From Bosea sp. 685 (lineage in GTDB: Bacteria; Pseudomonadota; Alphaproteobacteria; Rhizobiales; Beijerinckiaceae), in assembly GCF_031884435.1 (NCBI RefSeq), contig NZ_CP134779.1, positions 3,348,001 through 3,412,000 of the forward strand: a stretch of 64,000 nt of DNA, given 5' to 3'. The translations under genes were made by a program, and so were the position numbers. Under the pieces are notes generated by a model. That model ran no database searches. It was given only the letters and a program-made list of their open reading frames with translations, and was not told the DNA's origin. Positions 51,703 to 61,076 of the stretch are shown piece after piece (position 1 is the first letter of the stretch; each line of letters begins with the position of its first letter).

Positions 51703-52902
51703 GTGACCCCGGATACAGCCAACAGCTCTTCCGCGCCCGCCCGGCGCTCCCCGCTGAGCGCCTTTCTCGCCAGCGAAGCGGCAGGCGGTGTCCTGCTGAT
51801 GGGGGTGGCGGCGCTTGCCCTCGTCATCGCGAACTCACCGGCCGCGCCCGCTTATTTCGGGGTGCTCTCCGCCTATGTCGGGGGCTTGAGCGTGCTGCAC
51901 TGGGTCAATGACGCGCTGATGGCCGTGTTCTTCCTGCTCGTCGGGCTGGAGATCAAGCGCGAGTTCCTGGAGGGGCAGCTCTCCTCCTGGTCGCGCAGGG
52001 CCCTGCCCGGCATCGCAGCGCTGGGCGGCATGGTCGTCCCGGCGCTGATCTATCTCGCTTTGACGCGCGGCGATGCGGTCGCGATGCGCGGCTGGGCCAT
52101 TCCCGCCGCGACCGACATTGCCTTCGCGCTCGGCGTCCTGGCCTTGCTCGGCCCGCGCGTGCCGGTCTCGCTCAAGATATTCCTGACGGCGCTGGCGATC
52201 CTCGACGATCTCGGCGCGGTCGCGATCATCGCGCTGTTCTACACCAGCGATCTGTCGCTGCCGATGCTGGGGCTCGCGGCTCTGTGCATCGCCGGGCTCA
52301 TCGTCCTCAACCGCCTGAACGTGACGCGCCTGCCGGTCTATCTGGCCATCGGCGCCCTGCTCTGGTTCTTCGTGCTGAAGTCGGGCATCCACGCCACGCT
52401 CGCCGGCGTCGCCCTGGCCTTGACCATCCCGATCGGCGACGGCTCAGACAGCGACGAACCCGAGCATTCGCCGCTGCATAGGCTCGAGCACGGCCTGCAC
52501 CCTTGGGTGTCCTATCTGATCGTGCCGATCTTCGGCTTCGCCAATGCCGGCGTTTCCTTCGCAGGGATGACGCCGGCGAGCGCGCTGGCCCCAGTGCCGC
52601 TGGGCATCGCGCTCGGCCTCTTCATCGGCAAGCAGATCGGCGTCTTCGGCTTCGCCTGGGCCGCGGTGAAGGCCGGGCTCGGAGCGATGCCGGCCAAGGC
52701 GAATTTCGCGCAGCTCTACGGCGTCGCCCTGCTCTGCGGCATCGGCTTCACCATGAGCCTGTTCATCGGGGCACTGGCCTTCCCCGGCAACCCCGAACTC
52801 GGCGACGCCACCAAGATCGGCGTGCTGCTCGGCTCGGTCATCTCGGCGCTGGCGGGAGCCTTCGTGCTCAAGCTCGCAGGGCAGCGTAAGGCCACCATCT
52901 AG
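51703..52902 (+). CDS. nhaA: Na+/H+ antiporter NhaA
   Basis: A 399-residue antiporter with 12 helices. [20 protein letters not shown] (helix 2 region), [20 protein letters not shown] (helix 4, Asp 133 equivalent) and [20 protein letters not shown] (the Asp pair 163/164 equivalent) are the transport motifs; GFANAGVSF and [16 protein letters not shown] follow. It exports Na+ in exchange for protons and helps pH and salt tolerance. The start is a GTG at 51703 with GAGGAG upstream. It stands alone, 136 nt after the MFS gene. Confidence 0.94.
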   Translation: MTPDTANSSSAPARRSPLSAFLASEAAGGVLLMGVAALALVIANSPAAPAYFGVLSAYVGGLSVLHWVNDALMAVFFLLVGLEIKREFLEGQLSSWSRRALPGIAALGGMVVPALIYLALTRGDAVAMRGWAIPAATDIAFALGVLALLGPRVPVSLKIFLTALAILDDLGAVAIIALFYTSDLSLPMLGLAALCIAGLIVLNRLNVTRLPVYLAIGALLWFFVLKSGIHATLAGVALALTIPIGDGSDSDEPEHSPLHRLEHGLHPWVSYLIVPIFGFANAGVSFAGMTPASALAPVPLGIALGLFIGKQIGVFGFAWAAVKAGLGAMPAKANFAQLYGVALLCGIGFTMSLFIGALAFPGNPELGDATKIGVLLGSVISALAGAFVLKLAGQRKATI

Positions 52903-52984
52903 GCCATGCTTCATTGGCGCGGAAACGTGCCGTCACTCCGAACCAAGACTATAGGCCCGCACAAACCGGCAGCGCCTTACGAAC

Positions 52985-53017
52985 AAAAAGGCCCCGGACT
53001 GTTCGGTCCGGGGCCTT
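52985..53017 (-). terminator. Rho-independent terminator of the L,D-transpeptidase gene
   Basis: On the minus strand AAGGCCCCGGAC and GTCCGGGGCCTT form a 12-bp perfect stem followed by TTTTT. It lies 54 nt after the stop. Confidence 0.88.
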
Positions 53018-53070
53018 GCAGATGAGGAAAGGCGATATCTCGGGCGCTGTGACCTTCAGATATCCTGGCC

Positions 53071-54312
53071 TCAGATGTCCTTGTCGCCGCTAAGCAGGGC
53101 CACGGGGGCCGGTGCGAGACCATCCTTGTTGTAGATGTCGTCGCGGAACTGCACGCCGCCATCGGGCGTCGCCCAGGCGGTGACATAGACCCAGTAGCAC
53201 GGCACCGGGGTGCTAATGCGCGCATTGATGCGCTCGCCCGATGCGATCGTGGCGTCGATCTTGGCGCGGTCCCAGCCGGGGGTGTCCTTGAGCAGCCAGG
53301 CGACATAGTCGCGGACGTTCTGGACGCGCATGCAGCCGGAGGAAACGAAGCGAAAATCGTCGCCGAAGATGCCCTTCGCCGGCGTGTCGTGCATGTAGAC
53401 GCCATAGGGGCTTGGAATGTTGATGCGGACGACGCCGAGCGAATTGAAGTCGCCGCCGGGGTCTTGCCGGAAGGTGTAGCGCGTCGCCTCGTCGGAGTTC
53501 CAGTTGACCTGCGAGGGCTGAATCTCACCATTGGGGCCGATGATGCGGATCCGGCTCTCGGCCAGATAGCCTGGCTCCTTGCGCATCTTCGGGATCAGAT
53601 CCTTGCGGATGATCGAAGCCGGCACGGTCCAGGTCGGGTTGAAGTTGACCTCGGGGATCTTGGTCTGCAGCAGCGGCGACTGCCGGTCGATCTTGCCGAC
53701 GCCCGCGGCATGGCGGGTCGCGACCACGCCGTTCTCGACCGTCTCGACCAGAGCGGCCGGGATATTGGCCACGACATAGCGGTTGCCGAGATTACCCGAC
53801 CAGGTGCGCAGCCGGACCACATTGGTCTCCAGCTGGCGGATGCGCCGGTCGATCGGCACGTTGAGCGCCGCCACCGTGGCGCGGTTGATGGCGCCGGTGG
53901 TCGAGAGGCCGACCCGGGCCTGGAAGTTGCGCACGCCGGCCTCGACATAGGAGTCATAGACGTTGCTGGTGCCGGCATTGGCGTCGAGATCGCCGGTGAT
54001 CACCAGGCGCTGCCGCAGTGCGACGACGCCGGGACCGCTCGAGCCGACGCTCATCTTGTCGCTAAGCTGGAGCATCGGCCAGCCGCCGCGGGACGCGAGA
54101 TCGCGATAGGCGACGATCGCAGCCTCAGTCGCCTGCAGCGATTCCGGCGAGAGCATCGGGGTATGGGATCGGGCAACCGCGTTGCGCGCCCCGGAATCAT
54201 AGCTCTGACGCCATTCCGCCTGCTGGGCGAACGCTGGCAAGGCTGCGGTTGTCGCAGCGCCCGAAAGCAACGCGAGCACGGTCTCGCGGCGGGTCAGGCT
54301 CAAATTCGACAT
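53071..54312 (-). CDS. ldtP: L,D-transpeptidase family protein (YcbB/LdtP-like)
   Basis: A 413-residue exported enzyme. LSLTRRETVLALLSGAATTA looks like a twin-arginine signal, with cleavage after PAFA. A peptidoglycan-binding region (MSVGSSGPGVVALRQRL and VYDSYVEAGVRNFQARVGLS) comes before the YkuD catalytic domain (PSPYGVYMHDTPAKGIFG, FRFVSSGCMRVQNV with the catalytic Cys and the His upstream). It would make 3-3 crosslinks or link proteins to peptidoglycan in the periplasm. The ATG at 54312 is chosen; 54324 is also possible. The LdtR-type gene lies upstream on the same strand. Confidence 0.9.
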   Translation of the reverse strand: MSNLSLTRRETVLALLSGAATTAALPAFAQQAEWRQSYDSGARNAVARSHTPMLSPESLQATEAAIVAYRDLASRGGWPMLQLSDKMSVGSSGPGVVALRQRLVITGDLDANAGTSNVYDSYVEAGVRNFQARVGLSTTGAINRATVAALNVPIDRRIRQLETNVVRLRTWSGNLGNRYVVANIPAALVETVENGVVATRHAAGVGKIDRQSPLLQTKIPEVNFNPTWTVPASIIRKDLIPKMRKEPGYLAESRIRIIGPNGEIQPSQVNWNSDEATRYTFRQDPGGDFNSLGVVRINIPSPYGVYMHDTPAKGIFGDDFRFVSSGCMRVQNVRDYVAWLLKDTPGWDRAKIDATIASGERINARISTPVPCYWVYVTAWATPDGGVQFRDDIYNKDGLAPAPVALLSGDKDI

Positions 54313-54636
54313 CGTATCCCTCATCCTCATCACGGCCCGGACCAACGCTGGGCACAGCGCAAGCGCAGCACAGAAGCCGCCCGCCATTAGCGAGCGCCGG
54401 TTCTATGAACTACGCTCTCTTACCACGGTTAACGTCTTGTGATGAGCGAGGCATTTTTAGGGCATGGCCACATTCAGCGCCATGCATGACCAGTATTCGG
54501 CGAAGAGGATCAGGCGCCGTGGCCCCAGTGCAACAGATTTGGCATGCACCCGGGCAGCTCCGGCACGATCGAGACCGGAGCGGTAGAGGCGCTCGGGCGC
54601 GGAAACGGCTCACGAAGAGCCGGTTGGCCGCGTTTT
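54313..54636. other. Gap between ldtP and its regulator
   Basis: 324 bp without a convincing gene. It should hold the ldtP promoter and an LdtR site. I found no strong palindrome here. Confidence 0.4.
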
Positions 54637-55149
54637 TCAGAGCTTGTAGCGGATCTGGTCGGTCCAGAAGCGCTCCAGCCGGAGCAGCGCGTTGTTCATG
54701 CGCTCGAAGTCGTCCGAGGCGATGCCGCCGATCTGCTCGACCGTCTGAACATGCTTGTCGTAGACGCCCTTCACGAGATTGTGCACTTCCGTGCCCTTCT
54801 CGGTGAGGCTGATCCGGACCGAGCGCCGGTCGATCCGCGAGCGGGCATGGTGCAGGTAGCCCAGCTCGACCAGCTTCTTGACGTTGTAGGAGACGTTCGA
54901 ACCGAGATAGTAGCCGCGCGTCCTGAGTTCGCTGGCGCTCAGCTCGGCATCGCCGATATTGTAGAGCAGCAGTGCCTGGACGCTGTTGACGTCATCACGG
55001 TTGCGGCGCTCGAACTCATCCTTGATGACGTCGAGCAGGCGGCGATGCAGCCGCTCCACCAGGGTGAGGGACTCAAGGTAGAGAGGCTTCACCTTGAGAT
55101 CAACATCGCCGGCCACGGCAACAGCCGCAGTCTTTACGCTCGCTTTCAT
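54637..55149 (-). CDS. ldtR: MarR-family regulator, LdtR-like
   Basis: A 170-residue winged-helix protein. LYLESLTLVERLHRRLLDVI (first helix), VNSVQALLLYNIGDAELSAS, ELRTRGYYLGSNVSYNVKKL (recognition helix), VELGYLHHARSRIDRRSVRI (wing) and SLTEKGTEVHNLVKGVYDKH are the MarR parts. Sequence and position agree with LdtR, the regulator of L,D-transpeptidase ldtP in Candidatus Liberibacter and Sinorhizobium. The ATG at 55149 is clear. Regulation of ldtP by this gene is inferred from the pair. Confidence 0.88.
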   Translation of the reverse strand: MKASVKTAAVAVAGDVDLKVKPLYLESLTLVERLHRRLLDVIKDEFERRNRDDVNSVQALLLYNIGDAELSASELRTRGYYLGSNVSYNVKKLVELGYLHHARSRIDRRSVRISLTEKGTEVHNLVKGVYDKHVQTVEQIGGIASDDFERMNNALLRLERFWTDQIRYKL

Positions 55150-55295
55150 GGTATATCTCGCCTGTTGTCTATCGGCCGGGATTTTTCTCCCGGTCCGCTT
55201 CTGAAGAACACCATAGGCAGCGCGAATGAAAACGAGTTTAAATATCAGGATGAATCAGAGATTTAGCCGTTTCGGTGAATCCAAAGTGAAGCCAG

Positions 55296-55317
55296 AAACG
55301 CTTAAGCTAAAGCGTTT
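55296..55317. promoter_or_regulatory. Inverted repeat upstream of ldtR
   Basis: AAACGCTT-N6-AAGCGTTT is an 8-6-8 perfect inverted repeat about 150 nt before the ldtR start. It could be an operator, but the right arm and the sequence after it (to about 55395, with GGAACCGGTTTTCGG) resemble the dispersed family G repeat. The gap 55150-55419 is otherwise AT-richer and empty. Confidence 0.35.
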
Positions 55318-55419
55318 GTTACCATGACTCGACGGAGTCGATCCGTTGGCCAGGCATCGGCCCGACAAGTGGGAACCGGTTTTCGGGGCAAGTCGATGCA
55401 GGATCGCCGACGCGCGGGC

Positions 55420-55863
55420 TCAGGAGTTCTCGTTCTCGGCGAGCCAGGTCGCCAGGAAATAGGCCAGGACCAGCGCGACATAGGTGCCGATCATCGGCGG
55501 CGTCATCGGCAAGAGCCGCGGGAAGAAGAAGCCGAGCAGGAGCTGGCTGATCGCCGCCAGCAGCCAGAGCACGCCACCCCATGTGCTGGTCAGCCAGAGG
55601 CCGACGGCGGCGACGAGATCGATCACCGCGAAATAGACGATGATCGCCTGGAAGCTGAGCAGCCTCGCCTCGAACGGCGTGTCCTCGATGCCCACGCCGA
55701 AGATCACGGCCCAGGCGAGCAACCCCTTGGCCATCCAGGCCACCGAGAGCAGGCGCAGGAGCCAGACGAGCACGAGCCGCCAGCGCGTCGCCCGGGCGCG
55801 CACGCCGCCCCCCGACGCCGCTTGCGCGCCGAGCATCGGCTCGCCATCGCCGCCCAAACCCAT
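55420..55863 (-). CDS. Membrane protein of unknown function (DUF6163-like)
   Basis: A 147-residue protein with four hydrophobic helices: LVLVWLLRLLSVAWMAKGLL, AIIVYFAVIDLVAAVGLWL, VLWLLAAISQLLLGFFFPRL and MIGTYVALVLAYFLATWLA. It follows the hydrolase gene by 2 nt. Similar four-helix proteins next to this hydrolase occur in Rhizobiales (I recall DUF6163). Function unknown. Confidence 0.75.
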   Translation of the reverse strand: MGLGGDGEPMLGAQAASGGGVRARATRWRLVLVWLLRLLSVAWMAKGLLAWAVIFGVGIEDTPFEARLLSFQAIIVYFAVIDLVAAVGLWLTSTWGGVLWLLAAISQLLLGFFFPRLLPMTPPMIGTYVALVLAYFLATWLAENENS

Positions 55864-55865
55864 CC

Positions 55866-56921
55866 TCAGGATTCCAGCGCAAGTTCGTCCGCGCCGAGCG
55901 GCGCGAAATAGGCCTCGATCGCAGAGGGCGAGACCGCCTCCAGCGAAGCCGGCTCCCAGACCGGCGCATGGTCCTTGTCGACAACGACCGCGCGCACGCC
56001 TTCATAGAAGTCATGGCCGCGCACGATCCGCGAGACGATGCGGAACTCGGTCTGCATCGCCTGGGCGAAATCGAGATCAGGCCCGCGCCGCATCTGCTCG
56101 AAGGCGAGCGCGATGCTGGTCGGCGATTTGGTGGCGAGCGTCTGCTGGACCTTGGCGGCGAATGCGCTGCCGCCCTCAGTGGCGGCAGTTAGCTTCGCGC
56201 GGATCGCGGCGAGATCCGGGGCGCCGAAGCAGTCGGCGATGATCGCCCGGTCAGCCGCGAGCTTGGCCGGCCCCGGATCGGAGGCGAAGCCGGCGAGAAT
56301 CTCATCGAGCGCGCCTGGCTTCGTCAGCGCATCCGCCAGTTCGGCCATCCCTGCGCTCGGCACGGCGTGGGTGGCAAGGCCGAGCGCCAGCGCATCGGCC
56401 GCGCCGACGCGATCGCCCGTCAGCGCCAGATAGATGCCGCTGGCGCCCAGCAGTCGCGGCAGCGCATAGGTCGCCCCGACATCGGGGAAGAAGCCGATGC
56501 CGACCTCCGGCATGGCGAAGAGATAGCGTTCGCCGGCGATGCGATGGCTGCCATGCAGCGAGATGCCGACACCGCCGCCCATGACGATGCCGTCGATCAG
56601 CGAGACATAGGGCTTCGGATAACTCTTGATGCGGGCGTTGAGGATGTACTCCTCGCGCCAGAAGGTCAGCATCTCGGCATGGCGCCCTTCACGGCCGAGG
56701 TCGTGCAGATGCCTGATATCGCCGCCGGCGGAGAAGGCCTTCTCGCTGGCGCTCGTCACCACGACGCGCGTCACCTGCGGATCGCGCTCCCAGGCATCGA
56801 GTGCATGAGCGAGCTTGCGCACCATGCCAAGGCTCAGCGCGTTCAGCGCCTTGGGGCGATTGAGGACGACGACGCCGGCCGCGCCGCGCACCTCGCAGAT
56901 GATCTCGGCGTCCTGCGACAT
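55866..56921 (-). CDS. 3-hydroxyisobutyryl-CoA hydrolase / enoyl-CoA hydratase family
   Basis: A 351-residue crotonase-fold enzyme of the HIBCH group, which cleaves 3-hydroxyisobutyryl-CoA in valine breakdown. GVVVLNRPKALNALSLGMV, ASEKAFSAGGDIRHLHDLGR, LIDGIVMGGGVGISLHGSHR (oxyanion hole), FAMPEVGIGFFPDVGATYAL (catalytic Glu and Asp) and the C-terminal EFRIVSRIVRGHDFYEGVRA are typical. The length matches HIBCH (about 350), not the 260-residue hydratases. The membrane protein follows. It is divergent from hemB, 199 nt apart. Confidence 0.9.
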   Translation of the reverse strand: MSQDAEIICEVRGAAGVVVLNRPKALNALSLGMVRKLAHALDAWERDPQVTRVVVTSASEKAFSAGGDIRHLHDLGREGRHAEMLTFWREEYILNARIKSYPKPYVSLIDGIVMGGGVGISLHGSHRIAGERYLFAMPEVGIGFFPDVGATYALPRLLGASGIYLALTGDRVGAADALALGLATHAVPSAGMAELADALTKPGALDEILAGFASDPGPAKLAADRAIIADCFGAPDLAAIRAKLTAATEGGSAFAAKVQQTLATKSPTSIALAFEQMRRGPDLDFAQAMQTEFRIVSRIVRGHDFYEGVRAVVVDKDHAPVWEPASLEAVSPSAIEAYFAPLGADELALES

Positions 56922-57120
56922 GCGGCAGTCATCCCTTGCGCGTTTCGCGGCCCTTGCACGTTTCGCGGCGGTTCTGGGCTGCGCCGGGCGGGCTTGTCAA
57001 CGCGCAGCCGCGCCCGGCGCATCCAGGCCTTGCGACCACCGCCCTGTTTTGGAACCGTTCCGATGTGCTAAAGTCGGTGAAATCCAACATCCCGCGATCG
57101 GCGGGGCGGAGAGAACTTCC

Positions 57121-58185
57121 ATGGCATTTCGGGTTGTGCAGCCGTTTCCCGCCCCGCAGGCGCGGCAGGACGAGGCGTCCGCGCAAAGGATCGACTCGCT
57201 TGGGCTGACGCGGCGCATGCGGCGCAACCGCAAGGCGGATTGGTCGCGCCGGCTGGTGCGCGAGAGCGTGCTGACCACCAACGACCTGATCTGGCCGCTG
57301 TTCCTGATCGATTCGTCGCAGGCGCGCAGCGCGATCGCCTGGATGCCGGGTGTCGACCGACTCAATATCGAAGAGGCGGTGCGCCAGGCCGCTCACGCGG
57401 CAAGCCTCGGCATTCCCGCGATCGCGCCCTTCCCCTTCGTCGAGAAGAGCCTGCGCGACGCGACCGCGACCGAGGCGCTGAACACGCGCAATCTGATGTG
57501 CCGCGCCGTGCGCGCGATCAAGGCCGAGGTGCCGCAGATCGGCATCATCTGCGACGCGGCGCTCGACCCCTACACCTCCCATGGCCATGACGGCGTGATG
57601 GAGGGCGAGAGGATCCTGAACGACGCCAGCGTCCACATCCTGACGCAGCAGGCGCTTGCCCTGGCCGATGCCGGCGCCGATGTGATCGCGCCCTCCGACA
57701 TGATGGATGGACGCGTCGCCGCCATCCGCGCCGCGCTCGACACCTCCGGCCATGAGGAGGTGCAAATCATGTCCTACGCGGCGAAATACGCCTCGGCCTA
57801 TTACGGGCCGTTCCGCGACGCAATCGGCACCAACGCCACATTGATTGGCGACAAGCGCACCTATCAGATGGACCCGGCCAATTCCGACGAGGCGATCGCC
57901 GAAGTCGCGCTCGATCTCGAAGAAGGCGCCGACATGGTGATGATCAAGCCGGGCCTGCCCTATCTCGACATCATCGCACGGGTGAAGGACCATTTTCGCG
58001 TGCCGACCTTCGCCTACCAGGTGTCGGGCGAGTACGCGATGATCATGGCCGCTTCCCTGAATGGCTGGCTCGATGGCGACAGGGCGATGCTGGAGAGCCT
58101 GACGGCCTTCAAGCGCGCAGGCGCCGACGGGGTGCTGACCTATTTCGCGCCGCGGGTGGCGGAGATCCTGAAGGCCGGCGGCTGA
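57121..58185 (+). CDS. hemB: Delta-aminolevulinic acid dehydratase (porphobilinogen synthase), Mg-type
   Basis: A 354-residue enzyme that joins two ALA molecules for heme synthesis. Two active-site Lys are in VQIMSYAAKYASAYYGPFRD and DMVMIKPGLPYLD. The metal loop ICDAALDPYTSHGHDGVM has Asp where zinc enzymes have Cys, so it is of the Zn-independent Mg-stimulated type usual for alphaproteobacteria. The start MAFRVVQPFPAPQ carries a Rhizobiales-type N-terminal extension. ATG at 57121 fits. A palindrome follows. Confidence 0.95.
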   Translation: MAFRVVQPFPAPQARQDEASAQRIDSLGLTRRMRRNRKADWSRRLVRESVLTTNDLIWPLFLIDSSQARSAIAWMPGVDRLNIEEAVRQAAHAASLGIPAIAPFPFVEKSLRDATATEALNTRNLMCRAVRAIKAEVPQIGIICDAALDPYTSHGHDGVMEGERILNDASVHILTQQALALADAGADVIAPSDMMDGRVAAIRAALDTSGHEEVQIMSYAAKYASAYYGPFRDAIGTNATLIGDKRTYQMDPANSDEAIAEVALDLEEGADMVMIKPGLPYLDIIARVKDHFRVPTFAYQVSGEYAMIMAASLNGWLDGDRAMLESLTAFKRAGADGVLTYFAPRVAEILKAGG

Positions 58186-58196
58186 GCGGGCGGAGG

Positions 58197-58333
58197 GTGT
58201 CATCCCGCACGCGCCGCGGCACGCAGTGCTGCTGCGCAGATGCGGGACCGCGTGGCGGGAAGGTGGCCAGTTCTGCTGGCGGTCCCGTGTCTGCATCGCG
58301 GGACTTCGCGCCGCAATGCGCACGGGATGACAC
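58197..58333. repeat. Intergenic palindromic repeat (family F)
   Basis: GTGTCATCCCG and CGGGATGACAC are outer arms, with GATGCGGGACCGC..GCGGTCCCGTGTCTGCATC-like inner pairing (TGCGGGACC and GGTCCCG). It separates hemB from the permease gene. Confidence 0.7.
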
Positions 58334-58364
58334 CGGCAGTTAGCCCGCGCTAGCGTAGCGCGAC

Positions 58365-59714
58365 ATGCGCCCTTTCCTCCCGCCGATTCTGCTCGTCCCG
58401 ATTCTGCTCGTCCTGGCCCTTGCTGGCTGCAGCGAGAGCTTCGACACAGATCAGCAGCGGCTCTGCCGTGAGGCAATTCCGCCGCTGAACCCGCCTGGCA
58501 CGGAGATCGCGATCGACGGGACTGCCGCAGGCCCGCGCGCCAACGCGCTGCGCATCCTCTACCGGGCTCAGACCGGGAGCGGTGCCGCACGGCGGCGCAG
58601 CATCGACTGTCTCTTCGCCGGCGAAGGCGCGGGCCTCCAGCGCGGCGCCCTGATCGGCATCGCCTCCGACGGCCGGCCGATGAGCGACGCCAGCTTCTAC
58701 CTGCTGCGGCGCTTCTATCTCGAGGATCGCGCCGAGCCGCCTGTCGACCCCGGAGCGCCACGCACGGAGGATCTGCCGGAGATCCCACCCGCTCTGGCCT
58801 ATGGCCTGCAGCAGGGGCTGAGCGCCCTGCCCTCGGCCGCGATCTACACGCTGCTCGCCTCGGCCTATGCGCTGATCTACGGGCTGACCGGGCGCATCAT
58901 CCTGAGCTTCGGCGAGTTCGCGGCACTGGGCGCGTTGGCGAGCGTGGTCGGCGTCGCGCTGATCCTCTCGCTGTCGTTGTCGACGCCGGCCTCCGGGCTC
59001 GCCATCGCCTTTGCGGTCGCGATCGCCGTCTGCGCCTTTCATGGCTTCGCCATGGGGCGCTTCATTCTGCGCCCGCTCGCGCGCGCCACGGGCCAGCAGA
59101 TGCTGATCGCCACGATCGGGCTTGCCATCGCGCTGTCGGAGTATCTGCGGCTCGCGCAAGGCCCGGAATTGCGCTGGCTGCCGCCGGTCTTCAACGAACC
59201 CTGGTCGCTGGCCAAAGCGGGCAGCTTCATCGTCACGATGACGCCGCTGGGCCTCGTCCTGGCCGTGATCGGCCTGGCGGCCGCGCTTGGCCTCGTGCTG
59301 TTGATCAGGCTCTCCGCCTATGGCCGGGCCTGGCGGGCGGTCTCGGACGACGCCCGCACGGCTGCCCTGTTCGGGGTCGATGCGCAAGCCATCCACGACA
59401 AGGCGTTGATCCTGGCCTGCGCCGCCTGCGGCATCGCCGGTGTGACCGTGACCGCCGTCTATGGCGGCATGGGTTTTGCCGGCGGTTTCACCCTGGGGCT
59501 GAAGGCGCTGGTCGCCGCCATTCTCGGCGGTATCGGCTCGGTCGCGGGCGCGGCGGCCGGCGGAATTTGCATCGCGATCTTCGAGGTGGTCTGGTCCTCG
59601 ACCATGCCGCTCGAACAACGCGACATCGCGGTCTACGCCCTGCTCGCCGTCGTGCTGGTCCTGCGCCCCGGCGGTTTTTTCGGCGACAGCGCGCTGGCGC
59701 CACGACATGTCTGA
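58365..59714 (+). CDS. Branched-chain amino acid ABC permease (LivH-like) with N-terminal lipoprotein-like domain
   Basis: A 449-residue protein in two parts. Residues 1-150: a lipobox-like signal (LVLALAGC, Cys about 22) and a soluble domain (RLCREAIPPLNPPGTEIAID to YLLRRFYLEDRAE) that I do not recognise. Residues 155-445: a LivH permease with eight helices (AIYTLLASAYALIYGLTGRI, GEFAALGALA, RPLARATGQQMLIATIGLAI, VSDDARTAALFGVDA and AILGGIGSVAGAAAGG). No livM, livG, livF or binding protein is present nearby. The gene overlaps the threonine ammonia-lyase gene by 8 nt. The lipoprotein signal in front of a polytopic permease is unusual. Confidence 0.82.
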   Translation: MRPFLPPILLVPILLVLALAGCSESFDTDQQRLCREAIPPLNPPGTEIAIDGTAAGPRANALRILYRAQTGSGAARRRSIDCLFAGEGAGLQRGALIGIASDGRPMSDASFYLLRRFYLEDRAEPPVDPGAPRTEDLPEIPPALAYGLQQGLSALPSAAIYTLLASAYALIYGLTGRIILSFGEFAALGALASVVGVALILSLSLSTPASGLAIAFAVAIAVCAFHGFAMGRFILRPLARATGQQMLIATIGLAIALSEYLRLAQGPELRWLPPVFNEPWSLAKAGSFIVTMTPLGLVLAVIGLAAALGLVLLIRLSAYGRAWRAVSDDARTAALFGVDAQAIHDKALILACAACGIAGVTVTAVYGGMGFAGGFTLGLKALVAAILGGIGSVAGAAAGGICIAIFEVVWSSTMPLEQRDIAVYALLAVVLVLRPGGFFGDSALAPRHV

Positions 59715-60990
59715 ACGGAACACGCGCATGACCCTGCAGGCAAAGCCGAACGAGCCCTTCGCGATCACGCCCGAGGATATAGAGGCTGCGGCAAGGCGCA
59801 TCCAGGGCCATGTCCTGCGCACACCGCTGGTGCCGGCGCCGCGCCTCTCCGAACTCACCGGCGCGACCATCCTGGTCAAGCACGAGAACATGCAGGCGAC
59901 CGCCTCCTTCAAGGAGCGCGGCGCGGTCAACAAGTTGCTCAGCCTCGACGAGGACGAGACCGCGCGCGGCGTCATTGCCATGTCGGCGGGCAACCATGCC
60001 CAGGCGGTGGCCTATCACGCCCGCCGCTTCGGCATCCCGGCAACGATCGTGATGCCCGAGACGACGCCGCTGGTGAAGGTCGAGAACACCCGCTCGCATG
60101 GCGCCCGCGTCGTGCTCTTCGGCGAAACGCTCTACGAATCCGCGCAGAAGGCGCGCGAACTGGCGAATGCCGAGGGGCTCGTCTTCGTCCACCCCTATGA
60201 CGACCCAGCGGTGATGGCAGGCCAGGGCACGATCGCCCAGGAGATGCTCGACGACGACCCCGATCTCGACGTGCTGATCATCCCGCTCGGCGGCGGCGGG
60301 CTGATGGCGGGCAATGCGGTGGCCGCCAAGGCGCTGAAACCCGAGATCGAACTGATCGGCGTGGAAGCGGCGCTCTACCCCTCCTTCTTCAACGCCGTGA
60401 ACGCCGAGGATCTGGCGATCGGCGGCGCGACATTGGCCGAGGGCATCGCAGTCAAGACGGTGGGCGTGCAGACGCTGCCGATCGTCTCCAGCCTGGTTTC
60501 CGACATCGTCCTGGTCGGCGAGGATCTGATCGAGCGTGCCGTCAACGCCTATGCCTGCCTCCAGCACACGCTGGCCGAGGGCGCGGGCGCGGCGGGCCTC
60601 GCCGCCATGCTGAAGGAGCCGCAGCGCTATGCCGGCCGCAAGGTCGGGCTCGTACTTTGCGGCGGCAATATCGACACCCGCCTGCTGGCGGCGATCATGG
60701 TGCGCGAATTGGAGCGCGAGGACCGCATCGTCGCCTTCCGCCTCACCACCAGCGACCGGCCGGGCCTGCTCGGCAAGGTCGCAAGCCTGCTCGGCGATCA
60801 GGGCGCCAACATCCTGGAGGTCAGCCATGGCCGGCTCTTCCTCGACGTTCCCGCCAAGGGCGTGAGCCTCGACGTCACTGTGGAGACGCGCGGAGCCGCG
60901 CATTCGCAGGCGATCGAAGCGATGCTGCGCGCCAACGGCTTCGCGCCGCATCGGGTTTTGCCGCGTGGTCTTGCGGAACCGGGACGCTGA
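59707..60990 (+). CDS. ilvA: Threonine ammonia-lyase (biosynthetic/catabolic, ACT-containing)
   Basis: A 427-residue PLP enzyme that makes 2-oxobutanoate from threonine. The PLP Lys is in KHENMQATASFKERGAVNKL (about residue 75); SAGNHAQAVAYHARRFG and IPLGGGGLMAGNAVAAKAL bind the cofactor. A C-terminal ACT domain (AFRLTTSDRPGLLGKVASLL, GANILEVSHGRLF) suggests allosteric control. It resembles the shorter TdcB/IlvA type with one ACT domain. The ATG at 59707 overlaps the permease gene; 59728 is also possible. The gene symbol follows the activity, not a proven pathway. Confidence 0.92.
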   Translation: MSERNTRMTLQAKPNEPFAITPEDIEAAARRIQGHVLRTPLVPAPRLSELTGATILVKHENMQATASFKERGAVNKLLSLDEDETARGVIAMSAGNHAQAVAYHARRFGIPATIVMPETTPLVKVENTRSHGARVVLFGETLYESAQKARELANAEGLVFVHPYDDPAVMAGQGTIAQEMLDDDPDLDVLIIPLGGGGLMAGNAVAAKALKPEIELIGVEAALYPSFFNAVNAEDLAIGGATLAEGIAVKTVGVQTLPIVSSLVSDIVLVGEDLIERAVNAYACLQHTLAEGAGAAGLAAMLKEPQRYAGRKVGLVLCGGNIDTRLLAAIMVRELEREDRIVAFRLTTSDRPGLLGKVASLLGDQGANILEVSHGRLFLDVPAKGVSLDVTVETRGAAHSQAIEAMLRANGFAPHRVLPRGLAEPGR

Positions 60991-61076
60991 TCAAACATTG
61001 TGGGGAACGGCGCGGTTTTTTTGTTTCCCCCTGGCGCCCCAAGCAGCCTGGCGCCCAAAGCAGGACGACCCTTTCG

